Below the pieces are notes generated by a model. That model did not search any database and was not told the DNA's origin. It worked only from the letters and a program-made list of their open reading frames with translations. 64,000 nt of DNA from Plantago ovata. Taxonomy: Eukaryota > Streptophyta > Magnoliopsida > Lamiales > Plantaginaceae. Location: NCBI GenBank assembly GCA_028274465.1, contig CM051455.1, positions 110,358,261 through 110,422,260 on the forward strand. The letters are read 5' to 3'. The first letter of the stretch is position 1. The number at the start of each line of letters is the position of its first letter. This document shows, in pieces, positions 33,877 to 45,129 of the stretch. The position numbers and the translations under genes are program-made.

Positions 33877-35269
33877 TGATGAACGTATTTTTGACGCGTT
33901 CATCTTGTCCTTTTTACCTTCTTTTGCTATCTTCTAGCCTTGGTTTTTGGTTAGTTTTGTAGAATAGTGTCACGTTTTGTGTTTTCTGCATTTTCAGTCA
34001 CTTAGGTACGAAACGGCGTTTTTGGATCTAAAAACGAGCCTTTTTTATGGAAAAGATGGCCCCGTTGAAGTTCCCCAATCTCCGTGGCTTGTTCGTAAGT
34101 GTTTGAGCATCAATAAGCATCGAGAAGGATGAGTCCAAAGCACCCGAGGGCCATGCGAGGGCAAAAAGATTGAGTTTAAAGACAAAAATCTGCCGAGGAG
34201 CCAAGCTAAGCGCCTGGAATAGTGAAGCGCTCCGCTTCATTTTCCAGGAGCTTTGGCACAGAAGCCAAGCGAAGCGCTTGGAGTGCCAAAGCGCTTCGCT
34301 TGCCAAGCGCTCCGCTTGGCTTCTCCAAGCGGTCCGCTTGGCAGCGGTTACGTTTTCGGATTTTCCTTCTTAGATCTGATCTTTAGTCATTTTTTGGATA
34401 TCTTTTGAACTGTAGATTCGTTTTGGAGAGGTCCTAAGCCCCAAAACTCAGAGAAAACTCAGATTACATTGTATTTTAGCTTGGGATTCAAGATTTTGAT
34501 TGGAATTCATCCTTTGCAATCATCTACGGAGAGGTTTTCTTTGCTTTCCACCGATTAGTGACAGCTTGGGTGGTAACTTGTATCACTCTCTTGTCTTGTC
34601 TTGTATTCTGATTATTATTCATATGAATTGATGTCTATGTTGATGAATATGAGTAGCTAAATCTTTTGTGTTGGTGGTAGAATGTAGAATATGCATGCTA
34701 TGGGTTATGTTTATGCTTACATGAGATTGTGATTCAATCTTGCTGCAAATTCCTTCATATGATTCTTACTTGCCTATAAAATATATTCAAATTGAGTATA
34801 GTGACAAACTGTTGGTCAATGAAAGCTATAGGATTGTATGTTAGAGATTTGCAGCATGCTAGATAAATGGTGTTAGTGACAAGCACCTCTAAAGTATTGA
34901 TAGTGGTCTTTTATGATGTGTGTCTTGAAAGTTACCTAGACGAGTTGCTTAGCAAACTTGATCGAAGGTTTTACGCACTAAACTTGTGAGCATATTCGTA
35001 AACCATGCATGTGTATTTGATTTCTACCACCAACCATTTTCCAAACTTGATTACAACAATCTGATTTCTCGTTGCTTTGTTCAAAGAAAACGATTCTATA
35101 AACATTTGAACTCGTTGACTGAAATTACTAGCAAAAACCTCAAGCAAAGCCACGTTAGGTCCCGAGAGAACGACACTCGAGGACAATTGGCCATTGCACT
35201 CTAGTTTGTGTAGTGATAAGTGTTCTTAGGCTTTTAAACAAATTTAATTGGTGAAAAACGACATCATCA
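33877..35269 (+). repeat. Ath-2 3' LTR
   Basis: 1393 bases, nearly identical to 25984..27392, with one small deletion near 34601 (TTGTCTTGTCTTG against TTGTCTTGTAGTTTG). Dyad array at 34224..34343. Confidence 0.94.
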
Positions 35270-35506
35270 CCTTGATTGTCATCATCATCGTCTTTCTTGT
35301 CCTGGGAATCTTTCCCTTCATCATAACTTGGATCAGTGGGAATGTTCTCATCTTCTTCTTCTTCATCATCATCGGTCAGAATTACTAGCTCGAGATGCTT
35401 GAACAAAGCAACACTTGTCACTTCCTCTTCCTCATTGATTTTGTGGGGATCAGCCACCACAGGTACAAATGAACCTTTGAGCATCACAGTTTGTTCGGCT
35501 GGAGAG
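35270..35506 (-). pseudogene. Cop-1 ORF3, middle segment between Ath-2 and Ath-3
   Basis: A 237-base island carrying LKGSFVPVVADPHKINEEEE and a very acidic run (DDDEEEEDENIP, KKDDDDDNQG). It matches Cop-3 at 57435..57665. Both edges are TSDs (CCTTG on the left, GAGAG on the right), and the ORF3 frame is continuous across Ath-3 once one TSD copy is discounted. Confidence 0.85.
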
Positions 35507-36780
35507 TGATAAACGCGGATTTGTCGGTTCCGAATTCAGCAAATAATATTTGTTATTTAGCCAAAGGCAATCCACAACTACAACGAAAACCGTAGTGTAG
35601 CAGTAGAATGACTCGAGTGTCGTTCTCTCAGGACTATAACTAGCGTTATCTATTTAACAAGAGAATATAAAAATAGCAGACAGATAGCAAAGGGGTTTCT
35701 AGCAGATAATGGAGATTGGTGATAGTATGATCCTTCTTAGCATAACGGGTCGACAATCATGCATAAATTCCTCGATCTTGCATAGAGATCTTTGAATCAA
35801 TCTAGTGTCATGTTGCAATTATTAAGCACTACGAAGATAATTGGTCTGACAAGTCAATCACTGTTGTCCTAATGTGTTCCGTAATTATTCAACACTACGA
35901 AGATAAACTCGCGAACAGGTCGACGAGGGTCCAATTGTGCATAATAATTAATACAACATACGAGAATTTAGGCTGTGCCTGATCAACAAATTAAAGCAAT
36001 GACACGGAGTATAATGCGCGATATAGCCATTAGCATGATTATCTTCCCTTCACTAAGAATTCACATACTACCACCAACGATAAGTTAAGCTACTCATAAT
36101 TGGCATGCAATCAACAGAAATCATAGAAGAAAACATGTTGAAAGAATATAATAAAATAAGTAGAATAAAACTTTAAGATACAAAGTTACCGAAGGTTGTC
36201 AATCTCCGGATGATTGCGATCCTACGAGCTCCAAACTGCTATGAAAAAGAGTCCCCTAAGCTACGGACCCCCAGAACAGGCTCTGGGAAGTCCCTACCTA
36301 AAACTACTGAGAGAGGTGAGAAAGTAGGTCTGGAAAGATACGATTTTCGGAGAAAACTGAGCAATTATATATAGGCTTCGAATTACTGTGGGGCGGTTCG
36401 CCCCACATCTACGGCGGTTCGCCCGGCGGGTTTTTCGCGAAATTCCGTGTGTCCGACGCGTTTTTGGATTTCTTCCCCTTTTCGGACTCGGTTTCTGACT
36501 TCTAGTAGCCTTCTAACCTCCAGATTCGGCCCCTAGACTCTAAATCCTATCCGGAAACCTTTAGATACTCCAAATAGGCTTCTGGAACACCAATTCCTTG
36601 TCAACTTCAATATAATTGCCCCGAAATCCTCGAATTTCAACCAAAACCTGTAAAATAAAATCTAAAGGGAAACGTGACACTATTCTAATAAAATGCACTA
36701 AAATATAGCTAAATTAACATAGAGGATAGCTAAAATAGGTGAAAAAGACTCGAATGAAAGTGTAAAATACACATTCATCA
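35507..36780 (-). repeat. Ath-3 3' LTR
   Basis: 1274 bases. TATATATA near 36367; dyad GTGGGGCG-GTT-CGCCCCAC at 36388..36406, upstream of the TATA box in - sense. It lacks part of the dyad cluster present in the 5' LTR. Confidence 0.93.
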
Positions 36781-38200
36781 AACTCCCCAAACCGAACCTT
36801 TGCTTGTCCTCAAGCAACTAAGCAAGACTCTAATACAAAAAACATGCAAGGAACAAAATGGAGTCTCGTGCCAAATAAAATGAACTAATCTACTGAATTT
36901 GTCAAAAAACATATGAACAAAAACCATATAAATCAAAGCATGAATATAGGTTGAAGAATACCTCGATTGACTTATACACATCCACATGAGCACTTATGTC
37001 AAGACAAGATAGTCTCTCGTAACATTCTCTACCTGGACCTAGTCAGTGACGACGTAATGAAGCATGCTAAGATACGAATGGTTGCCCCGTGCCTATGAAA
37101 TCGAGGACTTACTGCTGTTCCACCATGTTAAGACTTTCCCTCAAAGAGGTCGAACCAGTACTGGCTCTCATCAAACGAAGGAGGGTTCCCTATAAAAGAT
37201 AACACTCCCCTATTCTACCCGTCTCTAAAGTAAAGTCTTAAGCTATTCACCACTTCCTGAATGGCAGGACGAGGGTGGTCTAGAACAGATGACACTTAAG
37301 AAAAAAAAGGATAAAAAATGGAAAAACACGATTACGAACATTACAAGAATTGGAAAAGACACAACACTTTGCTAACTGCTATTTGGCTTTCTTTTTTGGA
37401 CCCTTCTTTTGCCCTTTTTTTTTTTTGGGGTCTTTTCTCTTTTTTTTTCTTTTTTTTTTTCAGATCCCTTTTTTTTCTTTTTTCCTGGAATTTTTTTCTT
37501 CCTCTTTTTCTTTGATTTTTTTTTAGCCAGAAGTAGCATGACAAAAAGAGAAACGAAATGGCTTACACGACTTCCCCAAACCTATTTGAAAGAATAGGTT
37601 GGAGTACAAAATTCACGGAAAAGGAAAAATAAACTCACGATACGAAAATGAAAAACGAAAACAAGTCTATGATGGTGCAACCCCCTCCCCAAACCTATTC
37701 GGAAGAATAGGTTATAAAAAAAGGATGACACGACCTCACACTACCTCCTTCCTAGGCATTTAGCAATCTCAAAGCATGGTGAAGACTTGTTGCCTCTTAG
37801 ATACATAATTACTCGGGAAAACAACCATAAGACCCTAACATGCATCATCCTATTATAAAGGCCTTCGTGAACCGCAGTAGAGAAAACACCACTAAGTTAT
37901 GTCGAGACTACCAAGCTTAACTAAGTGCAATACATAAATGTGACAAGCCAAGCGAGAAAAACCTCAAACCAATACATAGAGATGAAGCATACGATTAATG
38001 ACATAGTTGGTTGATCTATCCAATAAAAAAGTTCAAAAAATTCGGCAATAAACTCCATATAAAACATGCAAGACTATCCTAGGAAAGCAGTAAACGTGCA
38101 AATGCAAAAAATTTCACGAGTTTATCATAAGCAAGATAAGTATAGAGATAACCAGCGATAGCCTCCTCCCCAAACCTGAACGTTGTCGCTCGTCCCGAAC
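36781..38200 (-). repeat. Ath-3 polypurine tract and conserved 3' noncoding region
   Basis: Polypurine tract and perfect TTGCTTGAGGACAAGCAA hairpin at 36781..36824. A-rich tract (- strand) near 37395..37525. Hairpins with G-rich cores at 37571..37603 and 37681..37713. Second purine tract (CAGGTTTGGGGAGGAGG on -) near 38161..38180, preceded in - sense by a short GTTCG/CGAGC stem. No ORF. Confidence 0.75.
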
Positions 38201-38306
38201 GTCGAAAGTGGATCCAAGGTGAGAGCTAATGCTTGTATAAGTGACCTATAATACTCAATCAAACTCGTGAGATAAAATCTAAAGCGGTAAAGAAAGCGAT
38301 TAAAAT

Positions 38307-38324
38307 TCCGGGTTGCCTCCCGGA
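38307..38324 (-). other. post-protease hairpin of Ath-3
   Basis: On the - strand TCCGGG, loop AGGCAA, CCCGGA, 44 bases past the protease stop; same as Ath-1. Confidence 0.78.
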
Positions 38325-38367
38325 TAGCGTCATTGTTTAAAGTATTTGACTCGACTCCTGTCTGCGC

Positions 38368-40526
38368 CTATCTCTTCTTTTTGCGGGTACTAGACTTCCC
38401 CTTCATTGATCTCCTCTCCATGCCACGAACCTGTGAATAAGAAAGAATATAGGCTGCAAGACCACAGTAGTGAGTAGTGAAAGAAATATCGGGCGGATCA
38501 GGTGGATCGGATATGGCGTGCAATACGTGTTGCTTTCCATCCATTTCAATAGTGCAAGTTCTTTGGTAGATGTCCATCACGGAGCGTAGTTTAGTCAAGA
38601 ATGTTCGCCCTAAGAGTATGACATCCCCCGTTCCAGGTGCAGACGCCGGCATAACTAAAAATTGGTGTAAACAGAAGCTTCACCAATCTTGACCAACACA
38701 TTTTTCACAACTCCTTCGGGTCTCATAAATGATCCATCCGCCAGTTGCACAATAGCCCTTTCCTCAGATAGTTTTCCAAGGTTACTCTTTTCAAACACAT
38801 TAAAGGAATTATGTTTGAGTAGAATCCCGTGTCTAGTGTGGCACGGACATATTCAAGCTCACCAATCCCTACCTTAACATCGAAACTTTTAGGGAGTGGT
38901 TCGGGATCCTCTTGCTCCTCATGACTTACGTCAGAACCAAGGTCGTCCTCATCTTCCTTAGTCTGTAGAAGTTCTTCCTTCTTGCAACACTCGCACTTAA
39001 CAACCTTCTTGATGGTGATTTTGTCAGGTAGATCACCAGCCAATGTAATGGCATTCGACTTCACAGTGTTGCTAGGCAGTTTGCCTTGTTCCCTACTTGC
39101 TCCTCGGTCGATCAACTCTTGCATCTTTTGGTAGGCAAGCCTAGTGCTCTCTTCCAACCTATCGAGCCTTGCCCTAGTCTTCTCGGAATCTTCTTCATAA
39201 CGTTTGAGAAAACTTTGTGTGTGATCAACCATCTTCTGCAAGTTCTTCATTAGTTGAGCCGACTTCGACTTCGGTGGCTCTTTCGGAGCGGGGTTTTTGC
39301 AGTGCTCATTACCATAGCTTAGCCTACTACGGTCTTGGTTAGGGCCATAAGTTTGGTTAGCCGGTGCATATCCTTGATTGTTTCGGAATCCTCGTCTCCA
39401 AAATCCACCTCGAGGATTCCTACCATCTTGTCCGTAGCTAACTTCTTGAGTACCAAACTCCGTAGCAAAGGCTTCTTCTTCGCCTCCTCGAGCCCAGTTA
39501 CCATCATCGTACGCCAGCTCCGATCTACACATATGAGCCCCATGCCCATAGTTCTTGCAAATTCGGCATACTTCGTTCGAGACAGTTGTTCCGGTGGCGC
39601 TCTTGAGGACTTGCTTCAATTCGTTGGTAAAGCACTCGAATTGATCCCCGTTCCCCCTATACATAGGGGCTTCCTGAGTCGGTGGAGCTTCAGGTCCACG
39701 TCTCCTAACCATTGCTCTTGGGTCCTTGAACTGCGAACCCTTAGCAAGCCTTTCGAAAACTGCCCAGACGGCTTCTGCGGTTTCCTCCCAAATATTGCCT
39801 CGGCATTGGAAATCCACCACTTGTTGGTTCTTGAAGGTTAGTCCATTGTAGAAGTGTTGGACTAGGTCGGAAAGTTCAAAACCATGGTGAGGGCACTTGT
39901 TCGTGAGATCTTGAAATCTCTCAAACGCGGTGTAGATGGTCTCATCATAGTCCTGCTTGAATCCAGTGATCTGCGCCTTAAGCGCAGTAGTCAAGGTGTG
40001 AGGGAAGTATTTCTCCATGAAAGCTTGAAAAAACATTCTCCCAAGTGTCCAGCGAGCCTGCTGGTAGAGAACTCAACCATGACTTGGCTTTGTCGCCAAG
40101 TCCCATAGCAAAAACCTTCATCCTCAACTCGTCCGTTGTTATTTCAGCTTCGGGTCGTGGGAGTTGGTTGACGAAATCATCGATATCGTGCAAGTACCCC
40201 ATCACATCTTCCCTTTCTAAGCCATAGAACCTCGGAAGTTGTTGGAATGCGTGGTTCTTGATTTCCAGATCTCGGGTTGCAGACGAAAGAACGATCGCCG
40301 GTCCCCTCATACGATCCTTGGTGGGTTGAACCCATGCCTTCAGTGGTCTAGCTTCTGCCATTCCGTCGATTTCCTTGAAAAGAATGTGTAGAGATTCAGA
40401 GAAATCGGTATCCTCTATTTCCTCTAGTGCGCGCCTTTCAAGTAGTCGCCTTCTTTGGTGGTAGACTCTGTCGATCTCAGCAATTGAATCAGCAAGCGGT
40501 GTTCCTACAGAACGTGTATGCGGCAT
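38368..40526 (-). pseudogene. Ath-3 gag-protease, frameshifted
   Basis: ATG at 40526 (MPHTRSVGTPL). The gag core (MRGPAIVLSSATRDLEIKNH, LRMKVFAMGLGDKAKSWL, KCPHHG, FYNGL), the CCHC knuckle (CRICKNYGHGAHMC), the coiled region (LQKMVDHTQSFLKRYEEDSEK) and the retropepsin (LDTGFYSNI) are all recognisable. The residue after DTG is Phe instead of the usual Ala. A frameshift in a T-run near 40030 and another near 38810 break it, and the remainder (LLGRTFLTK, GKSSTR) is in a third frame to 38368. No ORF2 follows. Best read as a recently dead gag-PR. Confidence 0.88.
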
Positions 40527-40646
40527 ACACTATCTGTAACAGACTAGGAAAGCAATATTAGAGATTAAAAAGGAAAACTAAAACTAATAGAATTAGGAAT
40601 CTAAAGCTGAAAATATAAATAAATTAAACAGAAAAAAGGAGTATAG

Positions 40647-40664
40647 TCCCCGGCAACGGCGCCA
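40647..40664 (-). other. Ath-3 primer binding site (tRNA-Asp)
   Basis: TGGCGCCGTTGCCGGGGA on the - strand, three bases inside the 5' LTR. Region 40527..40646 is the gag leader; CTGTTACAG, ending eight bases before the ATG, is a possible acceptor. Confidence 0.9.
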
Positions 40665-40667
40665 ATT

Positions 40668-41982
40668 TGATGAACGCGGATTTGTCGGTTCCAAATTCAG
40701 CAAATAATATTTGTTATTTAGCCAAAGGCAATCCACAACTACAACGAAAACCGTAGTGTAGCATTTGAAATGACTCGAGTGTCGTTCTCTCAGGACTATA
40801 ACTAGCGTTATCTATTTAACAAGAGAATATAAAAACAGCAGACAGATAGCAAATGGGTTTCTAGCCGATAATGGAGATTGGTGATAGTATGATCCTTCTT
40901 AGCATAACGGGTCGACAATCATGCATAAATTCCTCGGTCTTGCATAGAGATCTTTGAATCAATCTAGTGTCCTGTTGCAATTATTAAGCACTACGAAGAT
41001 AATTGGTCTGACAAGTCAATCACTGTTGTCCTAATGTGTTCCGTAATTATTCAACACAACGAAGATAAACTTGCGAACAGGTCGACGATGGTCCAATTGT
41101 GCATAATAATTAATACAACATATGAGAATTTAGGCTGTGCCTGATCAACGAAATAAAGCAATGACACGGAGTATAATGCGCGATATAGCCATTAGCATGA
41201 TTATCTTCCCTTCGCTAAGAATTCACATTCTACCACCAACGATAAGTTTAGCTACGCATAATAGGCATGCAATCAACAGAAATCATAGAAGAAAACATGT
41301 TGAAAGAATATATTAAAATAAGTAGAATAAAACTGTAAGATACAAAGTTACCGAAGGTTGTCAATATCCGGATGATTGCGATCCTACGAGCTCCAAACTG
41401 CTATCAAAAAGAGTCCCCTAAGCTACGGACCCCCAAAACAGGCTCTGGGAAGTCCCTACCTAATACTACAGAGAGAGGTGAGAAAGTAGGCCTGGAAAGA
41501 TATGATTTTCGGAGAAAACTGAGCAACTATATATAGGCTTCGAATTACTGTGGGGCGGTTCGCCCCACACACCCGGCGGTTCGCCCGGTGTGGAGCGGTT
41601 CGCCCCACATCTGCGGCGGTTCACCCCACGGGTTTTTCGCGGAATTCCGCATTTCCGACGCGTTTTTGGATTTCTTCCCCTTTTCAGACTCGGTTTCTGA
41701 TTTCTAGTAGCCTTCTAACCTCCAGATTCGGCCCCTAGACTCCAAATCCTATCCGGAAACCTTCAGATACTCCAAATAGGCTTCTGGAACACCAATTCCT
41801 TGTCAACTTCAATATAATTGCCCCGAAATCCTCGAATTTCAACCAAAACCTGTAAAATAAAATCTAAAGGGAAACGTGACACTATTCTAATAAAATGCAC
41901 TAAAATATAGCTAAATTAACATAGAGGATAGTTAAAATAGGTGAAAAAGACTCGAATGAAAGTGTAAAATACACATTCATCA
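40668..41982 (-). repeat. Ath-3 5' LTR with dyad promoter cluster
   Basis: 1315 bases. In - sense a dyad cluster (41550..41630: GTGGGGCG-GTT-CGCCCCAC and variants) sits about 15 bases upstream of the TATATATA box (41529..41536). The conserved donor CTTCG-GTAACTTTGTA is at 41351. Confidence 0.92.
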
Positions 41983-44740
41983 GAGAGGCACTCTTGAATT
42001 TTTCCTTCATATTCTCTCTGATTTGAGCAATCAGATTAGAGCTCATTTGCTGAGAATATGACATTTCTTCAGGAACGATGGAGTGGACAAATGTTTCGAG
42101 CTTCAGCAGAGAAGATCTCTTTTTCTCGTTTGAAAGATGAAGATGGAGATCAGAGAAGTCCATTCGCCTATATCTTTGCCAGTTGCTGACGGACTTAGCA
42201 AATTGAGACAAAGTAGTCCTTTTGAAGTTCAAGTACAGTTCCTCAGAACTTACTTGATGATCTTCAGTGATGAGTACCACTTCAGTGGTCTCCTTTTGAG
42301 CCTGAAAAAGAACATTATTTAGATCGGAATTGGTTTGGAAAATTGTTTTAGAGTTCATATCTGAAACATGATTTACCTGTTGAGAGTCAGCAAGCTCATG
42401 TTGTACAATTTCCATTCCATGAGGAGCTTGAGTAGCATCCTCCATTTGTTCATCCTGAAATAAATTAGAGTTAGATACAAGTACTAAGCTGTCAAACTTA
42501 GTTTTAATACCAAAAACATTGACTACCTGCTGAGCAGGGAGTGTTGGTTCTGGTGCAGAGGCTTCAGCAACCATCTGACTTGCAACTTGAGAAGTCTGTA
42601 GAGATAATATAATATTAGCAAAACAATAAGTTTCAGAAATTGAAGTTTTACTGATGGTTGAATTAACTACCTGCTGAAGAAGGACAGGTTGTGGCTCAGT
42701 CCTCTCAGCATTAACAATTTCTTCAGCTTCTTGGACTGTTTCTTCAGCAGACTTCTTGTCTTGCTCTATTTGTGAAAGCTGTGCGGTTTCAGCAATCATC
42801 TCCCTTGTCTCTGAAATGACAAGTTGAGCAGAAGCATCTTGACCCTTGAGCTCACTGCTTGTCATGAAGACATCAATGGATTTGTTGGATGATTCTTCAA
42901 TCTCCAACTCCATTTGTTTGCTTATTTCTTCCAGTACAAGCTGGACTTTGTCGATTGATGTCTTGGGTGAACTTGGGCCAGTATTCTCAGCATCACGAGA
43001 TGCGTCGTTGAATAATGCTTGTTGTGTTTCAGTAACTTCTGGTACTGGAACCATTGCTGTCTCAGCAACTAGTCCTTCAGCAAACGGGGTTTCAGCAACT
43101 TGATGAGTTGCTTGTTCAGCAACCATCTTTTCAGCAGCATCAGCAAGTGTCGCTTTTTGCAGATCAGCAGCAATGTCACTTGCTTGTTCCAAAGTTGGAT
43201 CATCTAAATTATCTACAATGTAGATATTTGGGACTTGGGCAGGAATTTCATTTCCACTGCCTTGTGGTCTATTCTCAGTAGAGGTATCAACGTTAAGTTG
43301 ATTGTTGAAGGCTTCCGCAAACACTTCAACATTGCTGACATCGGTTTCAGTAATCACCTCAGCAACATCTACTGGCAAATGCATTTCAGCATTTGTCTGG
43401 GAATTGTCTGAGAGGTCTTGGACAGCAGGAACTGACTTGCGGGCCAGTGTTTTCTTCCTTTTGTTGCTGGTCCGTTTCCTCTTAGGTACGGGGTTTGCTG
43501 ATGACGCTGCAGTCTAAGTGTCATCATCAGCTTTCCTCTTTTTCTTGTTAGATTTCTCCAGTTTCCCAGAGGCATCTATAGTTGCATTTTCAGCAACGGC
43601 TGTTGTACACGTACCTTCTTGATTTTCTACAGCAGTTTCATTTGTGTTACCACCACCAACAACAGTTTCATCTCTAAGTTGCTGAGTGGTAACATTTGTA
43701 GCTGTTGTATACCTTTCTTGCTGGCTTGTGCTGAAAAAATTTGTAGTTGTTGTCTTCTTAGTTTTCTTTCCAGCAGTCTTAGGTACATTCTGCTTGTAGA
43801 ATGATCTTCCCACATTGCATACAGACTTTTTGATTGGCAATGGGTTTCTTAGCTGAATCCTTAAATGTTCAAGGATGTAGCATATCTTGATTCCATACAT
43901 AACTGGAAAGGAAGGTGAGACCTTGTTGTCTTCTACCTTTACCTTAAACTTAGTAACACAATCAACAAGCCTGTTGAAAATGTACTTAGCCCAGTTAAGT
44001 TCCGTTTTATTTTCATGGATATGCATCAGCAATGGCCATCTTCTCAGACCTACTTGGTCAATTCCTCCAACTTGGGAGTCAAGAACTTTTATCAGTAGCA
44101 GAGCTACTAGACCAAGTGAGTGGCAGAGATGCTTTCTCTTAACGTGCTTTGTCCAAGTCACGGGAGCAATCTCGCCTTTCTTCATTTTCTCGTTTCTGAC
44201 GTCACTGTAGAAAGTTTCTATTTCTTCGTCAGTGGCAGTGACGTCATCTTCAGTTCCAGTGGTTGGAATCTGAAATATCTCCGCTAAATCAGTCCATTTC
44301 AGGACGATTTGCGTGTTCTGAACTGTAGTAAAGATCACTTTTTCAGTGACTCCTTTACTATCAGTAAGGGACTGGATTTCTGCATTGTTGTAGAATTCCA
44401 TAGTATCTATCATGCTCACCTGCTTAGTGCGAGCAGATATAAAGTTCATGAGGCCTTGCTGCTTGATAAGCTCAAGCGCCTCTTCATTCTCGTCGTCAAG
44501 TTCTTGTTCATAAAAGTACCTAATGTACTTTTCTTTTGCAAAACCTCCCCATTGCATCAACATCTCACACATTGCAGTGTCAAGATATGACGGAGGCATA
44601 GGATTTTCTGATATACGGTCGTTTTTCAACAAAACTTTCGTTGTGTTTGTAGCCGGAGTAGTCACCGGAGCAGTGCGTGTTTCAGCACTGTCAACCTTTG
44701 ATGACTTTGAGGACTTGGAAGACTTTCTCTTGGGAGCCAT
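41983..44740 (-). pseudogene. Cop-1 ORF3, N-terminal segment, one in-frame TAG
   Basis: ATG at 44740 (MAPKRKSSKSSKSSK), 130 bases below a TATA box. Residues 1..408 contain a Lys/Ser-rich start and a globular region (EKYIRYFYEQEL, DTMEFYNNAEIQS, LKWTDLAEIFQIPTTG, HSLGLVALLLIKVLDSQVGG) whose layout recalls the plant transposon-protein family. A Thr/Asn-rich and basic part then ends at a TAG (43514..43516). The same frame continues open for about 480 codons. That part is Glu/Gln/Ala-rich with many VAE units (MVAEQATHQVAETPFAEG) and then FSDLHLHLSNEKKRSSLLKLE, up to Ath-3. Function unknown; env-like by position only. Confidence 0.8.
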
Positions 44741-44875
44741 TTCTTTTATAGAGCAGAGAAATGTGTACGAAAAGAGATAGTTTGCTTTTTGACCGGAGGT
44801 ACAGTAGATTCAAGCTAAAATTTGCAGAGAAAGGAAATGTGAGTTAAAGAATTTTGTCATTTTTCTAACTCCTTC

Positions 44876-44883
44876 TTTATATA
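44876..44883 (-). promoter_or_regulatory. TATA box of the Cop-1 ORF3 internal promoter
   Basis: CACTATATAAAG on the - strand, about 135 bases upstream of the ORF3 ATG. GCATTAAATGCG lies about 95 bases further upstream (44968..44980). The LTR has CACTATAAATAG with ATTAAATG about 130 bases upstream, so the two promoters look alike. Confidence 0.6.
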
Positions 44884-45129
44884 GTGTCTCTGGTGTGTGA
44901 GAAACTCAATGGATTTGAGCTCTCAGCAAGGGTAAAATAGAGAAACATATGCGTTAGTGGAGCCTTTGCATTAAATGCGTAGTGGCCCACTAACTTGAAA
45001 CCGTCAGAGCACTCTCTCTCTTTGTTTTATTAACCGTTAGATTAGTAACTCCTTTTAATCAATGGCCACGATTGAAATTCATGTCATGATTATTACGAGT
45101 TTATCTGTGCCCGATTAACGTCACAAATT

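Larger units (their letters stand above)
25984..35269 (+). mobile_element. Ath-2: Athila-like, pol-less gypsy element in Cop-1 ORF3
   Basis: LTRs 25984..27392 and 33877..35269; ends TGATGA...TCATCA; TSD CCTTG at 25979..25983 and 35270..35274. The LTRs are nearly identical, so insertion is recent. It encodes gag, a retropepsin and ORF2, each open except for two in-frame TAG codons, and has no RT, RNase H or integrase. Three dyad-array, leader and donor modules are visible (LTR, before ORF2, after ORF2). This is the best-preserved member of its family here. Confidence 0.95.
35507..41982 (-). mobile_element. Ath-3: Athila-like element with gag-protease only
   Basis: LTRs 35507..36780 and 40668..41982; TSD GAGAG at 35502..35506 and 41983..41987. 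Internal region 36781..40667 (3.9 kb) holds gag-PR and the shared 3' noncoding region, with neither ORF2 nor RT. The left terminus reads TGATAAAC instead of TGATGAAC. The Cop-3 homologue near 57420 serves as the empty site. Confidence 0.95.

Noticed and set aside
36781..38367. Hidden RT or integrase in Ath-3 (and 29841..30878, 17914..19180 in the others)
   Set aside because: No YxDD, RNase H, HHCC or DDE pattern in any frame; the sequence is conserved noncoding or leader.
43514..44740. Host chromatin protein because of the Lys/Ser-rich start
   Set aside because: The same ORF occurs three times in the window, always after Copia pol, and ends inside retroelement sequence.
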